DNA from: Rhabditoides inermis
Lineage: Eukaryota; Nematoda; Chromadorea; Rhabditida; Rhabditidae
Assembly: GCA_963966185.1 (NCBI GenBank)
Contig: CAWZYM010000388.1
Span: forward strand, 372,001 to 436,000
DNA: 64,000 nt
Direction of reading: 5' to 3'
A program made the position numbers and the translations under genes. Under the pieces are notes generated by a model. The model was not told where the DNA came from. It saw nothing but the letters and a program-made list of their open reading frames with translations, and did no database searches. Position 1 is the first letter of the stretch; every line of letters begins with the position of its first letter. Shown here in pieces: positions 36,601-46,400 of this stretch.

Positions 36601-39600
36601 GGAAGACGACGAGTACAAACAGGCCAATGTGTGAGTTGTGATTTTGGATAGTATGTATTGTCTATTTTATTGTTCAGGTTGTCTCGCTTCTACATGGGCC
36701 AGAAGGTGAGCGCGTACCACAACGGTCGTTGGTACGACGCGCGCGTTGTCACTGTCGACCAGCCATCACTCAACGAGGTCGTCCAGGCTATCAAGGTGGA
36801 CGCGTCGGAGGTATGCTTCTTTTAGAAAAAAAGGTACCATGTTTTGAGATGAGGTTATTTGGTTATTATTTATTAATAAATACATTGACAAGCATACTGA
36901 CTGGATTAACACTAACATCGGGAAGTGGCACCGGGGGTAATGAGCGGTTGATCTACTTGCGGATATAGCAATTGCGCTCAGAGGCAATCTGCTGAGCCAG
37001 TGCAAAGAAAGGGTTAGGGATGAGAGCTGGAAGGGCGGGGGGAGTGGTGAGTGGCTTGGACTGGGCGAGTGTTTCGCTGACAGTGCGTCCCTCGCGAAGA
37101 GCCTTCTCGACGAGGGGGGCATAGGCGAGGAAGGGGTTGGGCACGTGCCGAGTCTCCTCCTCCTTGCGCGCGCTCATGCTAGACACGTAGCGAGGACGCG
37201 ACGTCTGCGGAGGAGCAACCTGCAATATAGTTTTATCACTTTTGCTATAGAGGAGTGTCAAAAATGTACTAACCTGGATGTGATTGGGGCGAGTGAATGT
37301 GGTGTGAAAGGGAGAAGGTGTGTTGCGAGCAGAGTGGTTGACGGGGCTGCTGCGAGAGGAGCCAGAGGTGGAAGAGACGGTGGAGTGGGCGGAGGAATAG
37401 GGGGCAGATATGGCGAAGGGACAATAGGAGGTGTTGTCCCAGTGGGAGATGGCGAACGAAGGCTGCGAAGGGGGAGCCGAGCGGTACGAGTTCTCGTGGC
37501 GGTAAGGGTAGGCTGCATCAGGCTGATACAGTGTGAAGGCCGGGGACGAGAAGGCAGACATTGCTGGTTGAGTGAGTGAATGCGCACTGTGCTCATGACT
37601 GGCCCCTCTTCCTTTTCAACCTGTCCATCTTGCCGTTGCGGCTCCCGCTCGCCGTCGGCGCTTTGTCTAATGCGAGTTGCCGCCACTCGCAGGCGTGTTT
37701 ACTCGATTGGCGTGCCTTGGGGCGAGTGAGAATGGCTGGGTGAGCGTGAGAGGTAAAGGGCCCGCAGGCTCTATGGCTAGCTCACGCATTGAGATTGCGA
37801 GCGGCGTCTTTGATCATTAATGATGGAGGATTTCGGTGTGTTGTTGATGGATTATTGAATGGGGGAAATGAAACGTATACTGTATACGTTTGCAGGATGG
37901 AATGAGGGGCGCAGCGCTGGAAGGTCTGCGTGGAGTGTGCGAGAGAACTCGCTGCTTTGTGCACTACCTCGGATGGAACAGTCGATACGACGAGTGGATC
38001 ATGCTCGACAAGATCAAGATCAGCCACAAGGTATGCGGCGAGCAGTGGATGGTGTGTATGGGCGTGTTGCAGGACGAGCGCCAGTCGCTGCAGTCTGCCC
38101 GCCGTGTGTGGCCGGGTGGCGAGGCTCGGATTGGCTGGGTGTGCGAGTGGAGTGAGAGCAGCGACGGAGTGGAGAGGGTGGCCGACGGAGCCGGCATAGG
38201 CGGAGGAGGAGTATTCAACATTGTGAGTCAAGCATAGCAACAGTACGAGGAGGTAGTGGTATTGTAGGGTTTGTACCGTCCCCGCCGCATCTCGGCTTCT
38301 CAGATCGAACAGCTCAATGTGGCCGCCGATCAGCTTGGAATCAAGAAGAGCGCCTCGCCCTGCAAGTCTGTCTCCTCCACTACCTCGGTACTCGACAAGA
38401 TGGAGAAGGAGAAGGAGAAGGAGGCGATGCTGGCCAAGGACCTGCAGCCCCCTCCCGCTCATCAGCGGATCGAGGCCAGCCCTGTCAAGGAGGTGAAGGA
38501 ACTCAGGGGTAAGTTCTTACCACTAATTAGTTTACTGGCATGATTAGGTTGCTTGGTTTCAGAGCAGCCGCGCCGTGTGCGCACTCCCCAGGCCGCTCGT
38601 GAGAGGGAGCGGGAGGAGAAGGAAAAGGAGAAGGAGAAGGAGCGAGAGAAGGAGAAGGAACTGGAGAAAGAAAAGGAGAGGGAGGTGAAGCCGCTCTCGG
38701 ATGTGCACGTGTCGATCGCTTCCCATCTCACTATAAAGGACGAGCTCCGTGCTATGCGCTCTGAAGGTACGTCTTCTCCTGCCTGCAATGATTGAGTGTG
38801 TGTTGCAGCCGTGTGCTCCATCTCTCTGCCTGCTCTAGTGTGGGAGAAGATCGAACAGGATCTGCGGGAGGAGAAGAGGAAGGAGAAGGAGAAGATGAAA
38901 GAGAAGGCGAAAGAGAAGGAGGTACTAGACGATGAGAAGGAACAACCTGCGGAGACGAAGGATGAACAGAAGGAGCCGGAGATGGTGGAGAAGATGGACC
39001 AGGCTCCCGAACCACCGAGGAAGCCGTCTCCAGAAAAGGAACGAGTCGGTGAGCGAATTGCATATATATTTTTTAAATACAATTTTTGTTGTTGTTTTCA
39101 GTTCGCGAGCCTTCGAAGCGTATTGCTCAACCGCTGACAGAGGAAGTAGTGGAGCCAAAGAAGCCTCGCGTGGAATTGCACGAGAAGGAAAAAGATGAGA
39201 TTGTGAAAGAAGAGGAGGAGCATGCTGTGACGAATGCGCAAGAGGAGGAGGAACGCCAGCAAGACAAGGATGAGGCGCGTCTCCAGAACGAGGCTCGCGA
39301 CGTCCTCAACCTGCCCTTCTCGCACGACGATTCGGACATGGGAGGAAGTGGGGCCGAGACGCCTGTGAGGGACAATGATGATGGTGAGTGGGAGAGAGAG
39401 AGGGAGATGGATGGGATGATGGTGAGCTGTGTGATTGCAGACACGGACACGCAGTCGCTAGCCGGCAGTGGCCACCCGATGGCGTCTCCCTCGCCGTCGT
39501 TGCAGCGATCAGCCAGCAAGAAGAAGCGATCGCCTCGCGGAGGCAACCCCTCACATATGGTGGTGGACAGGAAGTACCAGAGGACGAAGCCGGAGCGGAA

Positions 39601-40405
39601 GGGGCGGGAGGAGGGGGAGAGCGACGCGGACGACGGCGACGACGAGGCAGACTCGCACCGAGACACGTTCACTGCGCAGAAGACGCGCGTCGCCCGCCAG
39701 ATGGAGACGGACGGCACGCTCGGAGACGAGACGCCCCTCCAACTCACCCCACTCGGTAGGCAGACGGCACAGGCGGAGATGGGGAGATGGGAGATATTGA
39801 TGGAATGGATAGAGAGAGAGGGCTGATCATGTCGTGTGTTTCAGAAGAGTACCTGTCTGTTCCGAATGTGGACATGGTGGCTGTGATCGAAGACCGAATG
39901 AATCAGCTGCGTCAGATATGGAAGGAGAGCAAGATGGTGTTCCACCGATGCGAGATGGCTATCAAGCTCAAAAACACTGCCACAAAGAGTTAGTGATTTT
40001 TCTTCAGAGTCTGTTATTGGGCGAATAGGAAATCACACCATCACACCACCACACCACCACACCATCACACCATCATACCACTCACACAACCCACACCTCC
40101 ACTACTGTACACCACCACACCACCCACACCACATATAGGAAATCACACCACACCACCACACCACCACACCACCACACCACTCACACAACCCACACCACCA
40201 CACCACCACACCATCAACATAATCAGTCGTAGAGAATAGTGTGGTTGTGTTAAGTTGTGGTGGTGTGCTTGTGTGATGGTGTGGTGGTGTGATGGTGTGG
40301 TGGTGTGGTGGTGTGATGGTGTGAACTCCATATTGCCCTGTTATTGACTGTTCCTTTTCAGGGCAGGATCGCACTCGTCGTGAGATGACGTCTGATGCGC
40401 CTTAA
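33638..40405 (+). CDS. ARID4/RBP1-type chromatin protein (Tudor, RBB1NT, ARID, chromo barrel)
   Basis: About 1,400 residues. The start exon is just ATGCAG (33638-33643), spliced to [20 protein letters not shown]. Domains in order: a Tudor-like region with [20 protein letters not shown]; a charged linker; an RBB1NT-like segment ([12 protein letters not shown] ... [20 protein letters not shown]); the ARID DNA-binding domain ([58 protein letters not shown]); and a chromo barrel split by a long intron ([20 protein letters not shown] ... [16 protein letters not shown]) that keeps the aromatic-cage residues. A long KE-rich tail follows. This order matches human ARID4A/B, subunits of the Sin3-HDAC corepressor. 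The 3' end is inferred: the last intron (about 39991-40363) is made of complementary CA/GT repeats and is followed by [14 protein letters not shown] and a stop. The intron 36811-37895 encloses a minus-strand gene. Confidence 0.88.
36869..36880. terminator. Bidirectional poly(A) palindrome TTTATTAATAAA
   Basis: AATAAA on both strands within 12 bases. On the minus strand it lies about 80 bases past the stop of the nested gene and fits as its poly(A) signal. On the plus strand it sits 65 bases inside an ARID4-like intron, where it could permit premature polyadenylation. Confidence 0.6.
36953..37561 (-). CDS. Unrecognised Ser/Pro-rich protein nested in the ARID4-like intron
   Basis: Two minus-strand exons are separated by one 53-base intron (GTTAGT...TTGCAG; NHIQ joins VAPPQTSRP), wholly inside an intron of the plus-strand host. 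The product is about 185 residues. The first half is rich in Ser, Pro, Tyr and Thr and low-complexity. The second half has two related motifs, [20 protein letters not shown] and [17 protein letters not shown], i.e. PNPF-[LF]-A followed by a helix. No signal peptide, membrane segment or known domain is seen. An AATAAA lies about 80 bases downstream of the stop. The spliceable in-frame intron, its own poly(A) signal and the repeated motif support a real gene. The PNPF repeats could be short linear docking motifs, which is speculation. Confidence 0.68.
   Translation of the reverse strand: MSAFSSPAFTLYQPDAAYPYRHENSYRSAPPSQPSFAISHWDNTSYCPFAISAPYSSAHSTVSSTSGSSRSSPVNHSARNTPSPFHTTFTRPNHIQVSTFLTLLYSKSDKTILQVAPPQTSRPRYVSSMSARKEEETRHVPNPFLAYAPLVEKALREGRTVSETLAQSKPLTTPPALPALIPNPFFALAQQIASERNCYIRK
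37871..37891. repeat. Perfect 21-base palindrome next to a splice acceptor
   Basis: AAACGTATAC, one T, then GTATACGTTT: ten-base perfect arms. Four bases later the acceptor CAG at 37893-37895 opens the second chromo-barrel exon of the ARID4-like gene. As RNA it could fold over the 3' end of the intron; as DNA it could bind a dimeric factor. Confidence 0.9.
40027..40326. repeat. CACCACACC minisatellite with inverted complementary GTGGTG block
   Basis: A 110-base unit starting AGGAAATCACACCA is present twice (near 40027 and 40137), filled with CACCACACCA-type repeats up to about 40215. After a short unique loop, 40239-40326 is the complement, GTGTGGTGGTGTG. Transcribed, the two halves could form a long hairpin within the last intron of the ARID4-like gene. 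Confidence 0.9.
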
Positions 40406-40788
40406 ATTCACTATTTGATGTGATTTCGTATTTTTTTATTGTTGTAGAGTGTGTAGATTTTGAATCGTATAGTATAATAAGTTAATAACTCTTAGAAATC
40501 ATCCCTTTGTACTCTTATATAAGTTATCTCTTTGCTCTTTTTTGCATTCACAATGAAATTGTTTTTATATTGTACTCACACAGTTCCACAATGTTTTGTT
40601 TTGTTTTGTTGATCCCAGATTCCCACAACCCAAATGTACCATATTTCCTTGTCTGTGGTCTTCGTTTGTGTGGATAAATGATGGAAGAAAATCCATTGTT
40701 TGTGTTGTTTGCATGAATTTCGGAAAGGTCCGCTGTCCTCGTGCTATCTGTGGGTGGGATTGTTGCCCAGCATTCATGTCTGATGTAG
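40406..40788. other. Intergenic region between the ARID4-like gene and UVSSA
   Basis: About 380 AT-rich bases with an AATAAG poly(A)-like word near 40471. The plus frame from about 40596 is open into the UVSSA start exon but in the wrong phase for the UVSSA reading frame, so it is not called. Confidence 0.4.
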
Positions 40789-43188
40789 ATGTCATGGCCG
40801 GAGCAGCTCCATCCATGGAGAGTATGTACTGCGAAGATACTGAAACAGGTAAGGTATCGCAAATGTGAATATATACATGTGTGCTTGTGGACAGACCGAG
40901 TTACATCTCGATGGCTTGGTGAAATGGGAATCGGCGGACGCGCGGGAGCTAAAGAAGCTGGTGCGAAATGGAGAGGGGCTATACGAAGAGTGAGTGAATG
41001 GGCAGAGGAGGTGTAGCTTCTGTCATTGTTTCACATGCAGCTACCTCTCGTACCTGTTCTCGTCTGTGGCCCGTTCGGACTGCCTCCGCCGTCTCACCCT
41101 ACTCCGCCTACTCGACCACTTCTTCCACCGCAGCCACGCCTGGAGGACCCATGTCGTAGGCAGACTGCAGGTGCGTCACAACTCGTCTCTCTCATGTCTA
41201 TCACACCTCCCAGGAGCTGTTGCGTTTGTGTTGTGAGACTGATCCTCTCCACCACCCCCTTCCGCCACCCAAGAGCGACGCGTCAAAACTGAAAGTAGAG
41301 GCGATCAAGATGATAAAGGTAGGAAGTGCGATGGTTGTGATCTGGAATGTGTTGTTGTAGGTGTGGCAGGAGAAGTTCTCCGCCGGCTACGAGAAGCTCG
41401 CGTGTGTGGCAGAGTTCCTGCAGGTAGAGAGGAGGGAGGAGACGGCCACACACGCAGCCTCGTTCAGGCGAGCAAGATGCTGGACTTTGAGCGCGCGTCT
41501 GCAGAGATGCGCGCAGAGAGGGAGCGCCGGGAGGCGGCCGAGAGACGGAACGAGAGACATGCGGAGCAAGTGACCGACAAGGTGGCCGTGCGATGGCGCG
41601 AGCTACAGCCCGAGGTACAACTGAGCACAACTGCACTCGATAATGCGCTCAGACTACTGGTATGTTATCAGTTTCCGGATGGTTGCTGATTGGTTGGTTT
41701 AGGTGCCAGTGTTTGGCGGCGACGACATGTTCAAGCAGTCCACGTCACAAGACAAGGAAGACAATGAGGGAAGAAAGATGGATAAGGTGAAGTGATTGAT
41801 GTTGTATACGCATGACAATGTGTTACAGACTCTGCACGGCTTCGTGGACACCCAGCTGACTATCGTACTGACTCGCGCGACGCCCACTGTCGACGTGGGT
41901 GGAAGACAATGAGAGTGGAAAATGATGAATGTCTGAGGTGACGGCTGAGAATGCAGATCTGGTGGACACGGTGCGGGAAGGACGCGGCGTGTGCGCCGCC
42001 ACAATGAAACACGTCGACAAGTGAGTGACGGGAGCAGACATGGAGACACTCACGTTGCAGGCTCATCTCCCGCCTCACCGAATGCGGCTCCCGCGCCCCT
42101 ATCATCAAAGAGCTCATCGATGCGAAAGGCAGACTTAAGGCACTGGTGCAGAAAGTGGACGAGTTGAATCTGCCTGCGAAGAGTCGACGGAGGAGGAAGG
42201 AGAGTGACAGCAGCGGGGACAGCGAGTGGGAGGACGTGCCGGAGAAGGAAGGTAGGTGAGACATTCAGGCTACTATAACTATCCGTCTGTCCAGTCGAGG
42301 AGTTCCGCCCGCCCGACGATGTACCAGATTACATCATGGAGAAGATCCGAAGAGATGTGGAGGAGGATAGGCCGGGCACAAGCGGTACTGGGAGAGAAAA
42401 GGAGAAGAAGCAGATGGAAAAGGAGCCGTCGCCTGCTCCGCCCGCCATCCCCATTGTGCCATTCGGTCCGGATCTCGCGAACTGGGGAGAGCAGGTAGGA
42501 GGTGTTGGATGGTACATAACCTGAATGTGTTTAGGAGAGCTGTGTGATGGTGGCGCGCAACAACGCCGACTGCCACAACTTCTGGCGACCGCCCGATGAC
42601 GGATGGTGGGTGTGGGATAGGGAGTAGGAGATCTATTGTGCTTGCAGCGAGCGCGTGGTCTCGTCTTCAATACTCAACCAGCGAGTCATTCCCTTCACCG
42701 GCACACACCGCAAAGTGGAGAGAGCGTGTGGAGCGAGAATGGAAGGAGACAAAAGATGTCCTCGCAGAGACATTGAAAGGTGAATTTATTTTGGTGTTGC
42801 CATGCAGCGTTGTTTGTAGGTGTCCGTTGCATGGCTTGATAGTGGAGAGAGATTCGGAGGGCTTCCCCTTACAAGAAATGGAAGAAGTGCCAACGTCTCG
42901 TGCGGATGAAAGGGAGAGGGAGGAAGAAGAAGATTACATGAGAGATCTACACGCAGCGACCGGACAGGACTGCTCGCAAGTGAAGAAGAAAAAGAAAAGG
43001 AGGGATGCGAGCGAGGCCGAGGCGACCCGACAGCGCATCCAGGTATGGGAGAGTGGGGAGAGGAGGGAGTGATGGTGGGTGTGTAGGCGCGAGTGTTCTC
43101 CCGTCGGAGTGTCGCCCGAGTGACCGCCTCCCTAGCTGCCGACCAGGAGACACGACTCAAGAGACTCCACGGACTAGAACGCAACTGA
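40789..43188 (+). CDS. uvssa: UVSSA, UV-stimulated scaffold protein A
   Basis: Transcription-coupled repair factor that bridges stalled RNA polymerase II to TFIIH and stabilises CSB. The exons join to a protein of about 600 residues. The N-terminal VHS-like helical domain reads ARELKKLVRNGEGLYED, YLSYLFSSVARSDCLRRLTL, LLDHFFHRSHAWRTHVVGRL and VEAIKMIKVWQEKFSAGYEK. A coiled coil and an acidic stretch follow (SDSSGDSEWEDVPEKE). The C-terminal DUF2043 region has PIVPFGPDLANWGEQ, HNFWRPPDDG, a Cys-rich finger (ACGARMEGDKRC, then RCPLHGLIVERDSEGFPLQ) and DYMRDLHAATGQDCSQVKKK. All are recognisable in human UVSSA in this order. The first exon, 40789-40848, is in phase (MSWPEQLHPWRVC...KQ) but shows no similarity; the true start may differ. 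The stop is at 43186-43188. Confidence 0.87.
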
Positions 43189-43485
43189 ACACACTTACTA
43201 AAACGATGAGCTTGTGTACTACAATAACATTTCATTTTCACGAAAGAATGTCAAAGCATATTGTGTGTGGGTGCGGGCCAAGTGTGAGCAACCAGACTGA
43301 CCTCGAATATGAGCAAAGATTCAAATGTGAAGGCCATGGTGGGAATACATTTTGGAAATCTTGAAAAAAAAACAATGATTTCTTTGAGAAAACGATTAAA
43401 ATTTATCACATTGCACATACGATATGACACACAATCCTATAACAAAATGCGATACATAGTAATAAGATTTAGATTACGGTAGCGT
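43189..43485. other. Convergent intergenic region between UVSSA and the VWA gene
   Basis: 297 bases separate the two facing stop codons. A minus-strand GATAAA near 43402-43408 may serve the VWA gene. No canonical AATAAA is visible for UVSSA. Confidence 0.5.
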
Positions 43486-46400
43486 CTAATTGAGCTGGGA
43501 CGGGTTAGCAGTCGTTGACGTCTGATTAACTGAAAATGATATATAGCAGCGATATTGACTGCATAGTGGACGAACCTTGCGTGAGGAAGGCGTTGATCTG
43601 TTGGGCGACGAGCGTCTGCTGGTTGAGCAGATCCGCCGGCTGGTTGGCGACCGCGATGCTGCCAGCCGAGCCAGTGAGTTGCAGGAGACGAGTGTGCGTC
43701 ATCGAGTAGCCGAACAGGTTCACTCCGAAAGAGGCCGTAGACGACTCAGCCAGCAGGGAGATGGAGGCGGCAGAGGTGGGGTTGATGCTGGAATGGAATG
43801 TGAGTACGGATAGGTTGTGCTCGAACTCACAGCGGCGAGCCCAGCAGATAGATCACGTATGTGGGCGTGTCAGCAACATTGCCGCGCCAGCCATTGTTCC
43901 TTTGCAGAATTTTTGACAGAGTGTACGAGATGGTACTGAAATTATATGGAATAGATAATCACATGTCTGATAGTCGTACTCGTTGACGTCGGGGTAGACG
44001 AGTAGATCATCATGGTTGTGCAGGCCGTCTTCGAGCAGATTCTTGATAGCGTCCATCGATCCTAGAAAGATAATTCAAATTCAGGAGTTTTCTTCAGGCC
44101 AGGAATTCTTCGCATACAACACTAACCATTGGTGAACGTGAAGTATGGGTGAGGTGAATCGCTGGCTCCGATCAGCGCGAACCGAGAATCCTGGTTGAGT
44201 TGCAACGACATTTCGATGAGGTACTGGGCGATCTGGAAAACATTTATTTAGAGTGTATAAGTGATCGTTCTCTCACGTTCTTCTCCTGTCCCTGCACGTA
44301 GTAGCTCTCGTCGAGAACCCACACAATGTCCGCGTTCACGTCCTTCAGATCTTTCCCATTCACAATCGGCAGCTTTTCCAGGTACTTCTGGTACGCTGTA
44401 AAGAAAAGAAATTGGTGTGCAATTGATGAATTTACAAACCGTTGGTGACCTTGTAGACGACCTTGTTCACCATCCAGTCGACTGGCGGCATCCCGGCGAG
44501 CTGACGGACGTAGTTCTCCCTGCAAATCACAATGTATCGTGATATACTTCTTGCTGGCAAAGTTCATCAAAGTATTAAACTACATAGTATGAATGACATA
44601 CCGCATGAATGGCTTCAAATAGCACGTCATCCATTTTGGAGTGAAGGTAGTAGTCGACATGGCCGCTCCAATCATGTGCTCATCCACGTGGCCAGACAAA
44701 CAGCTGAATATGAATGGTACAAGGCATGAATCGATGGTCATATTCACTCGAAGTTGGGAATGTCCGAATATCCGAAGACGACGACAGAGTAGGCAGCATG
44801 TCGGAATGTCGGACCGGACAGCTGGCCCGCTTGCAGATACGATATTGCGCTAAATACCGTTTCGAATTCATACGTCATACCCATACCGCCATCATTTCGT
44901 TAATATATTCAAACTTACCCATAATAGTCGAAGTCGCTGGTGCTCTGCGTGAAGTTGAGGTGCATGATGGGAGAGAGGTCGTGGCCGAGGGTCAGCTAAA
45001 CACACTGTGACATCGCCAAATACCGAGTCTCACCTCGTATACAGCCTGCTTGTCCCAGAAGAGTACTCCGATTTGTGTCGCCATTCTTCCAAGCCGGAAA
45101 GAATCAATGAAATCGATCAGCATTCTCTTCATCTGCAACCACAAGGTGTCTATGATCTCGTATTGTGTGTACCTGTGTGAAGTACACGGGTGTTAGCTCT
45201 TTGCTAGCGTCGACGAGAAGGATGATGTCTGTCTGCACGGCCTTCGCCGGAACTAGAGGGTGCGCCACGCGCCAGTAGAACGCTAAACAACCAACCTGCT
45301 AGTGTGAACCAAAAAAAACCTGTACCGTTGCCGAGGAACGACTGTAGAGTGTTGAAGACGGGCGACTCTTCGATAACCGTTGACATGTCATCGATGACTC
45401 TGACGTTGTCTGCGGATCCGAGCAGCGAGTAGAGGTAGTTAGACGCTGCGCCGTGGTTCTGCCAAGTACTGGTTGTGTTATTAACATAAGCTCTTGCGTA
45501 CCTTGATATCGAAAGCGAACACGTCTGCCTGTTCCTTCAGTTGAATTATGTCGACGGTAGAACGATCATAGAAAGAAGCACTGAAATTAAACAGTTTAAA
45601 GAAAATGCATTTCGTGACTCACAGGGGACTGGCAGCGAGGAATATGACAGCAGCAGGAATGTAGGGAGTATGTCCCATGGTAGCCCCGAGCTGATTTACG
45701 ACAAGGTGGTAGAGACCGCTGGAAAAAAGTATGGTGCAGCTACCGACTTCTACTCACAATCCCAGATGCAACTTTTGGGCGGTGCTGTTTGCCCATGGCA
45801 GAGCGTTGATCGCGGCGACCGCATCTCAAACACTTTCTATCGTATGTGATCAGTTATCTATTATTACCTTCTTTCTTCGAAATAAAGTTCAAAGTGGATG
45901 AATTCAAGAGTACTTCATCGGACAGTGATATGACGGCGATCTATAACAAAAAAAAATAACTAGGAGTTGTGTTTTTAACACTTGCGACCAGTTTACCTGG
46001 ACCTCTCCATAGTCCATCGGCCAGGTGTCCAGGAATCGGAGAATCATCGACTTGGCCTGATCGAACCTAAAGGAGCGATGTGTTCACGGCATTATCGGTA
46101 CATGCGTACCCGTCCTTTCCGATGTGTCTGGTCTGATCGATGACGAACACGATGTCAGTGGTGATCTGCTGGATGGGTAGGGGTAGGACGGGGACGTGCG
46201 AGTCGCGGTACGACATAAACGCTGAAGTGGAATGACTCATGTGAGTGTGAGTGTCTCTAGACGTGACCGAACCACTGGCGGCGTAGTCTAGTAGCAGGGC
46301 GCTGGCGCTGCTTCTGCCTGAACCGATGGCTGCTGGGTCGGATCGAGCGACGTCCACATCACTCATGCACCACATGCTCTGCGCCACAGACGGGTTTGCA

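Noticed and set aside
38553..38795. Glu/Lys repeat peptide as a separate gene
   Set aside because: It is an exon of the charged C-terminal tail of the ARID4-like protein, with matching splice phase.
40596..40868. 90-codon plus-strand open frame (MFCFVDPRFPQPK...)
   Set aside because: Cys-rich but without a recognisable finger; its phase does not continue into the UVSSA reading frame.
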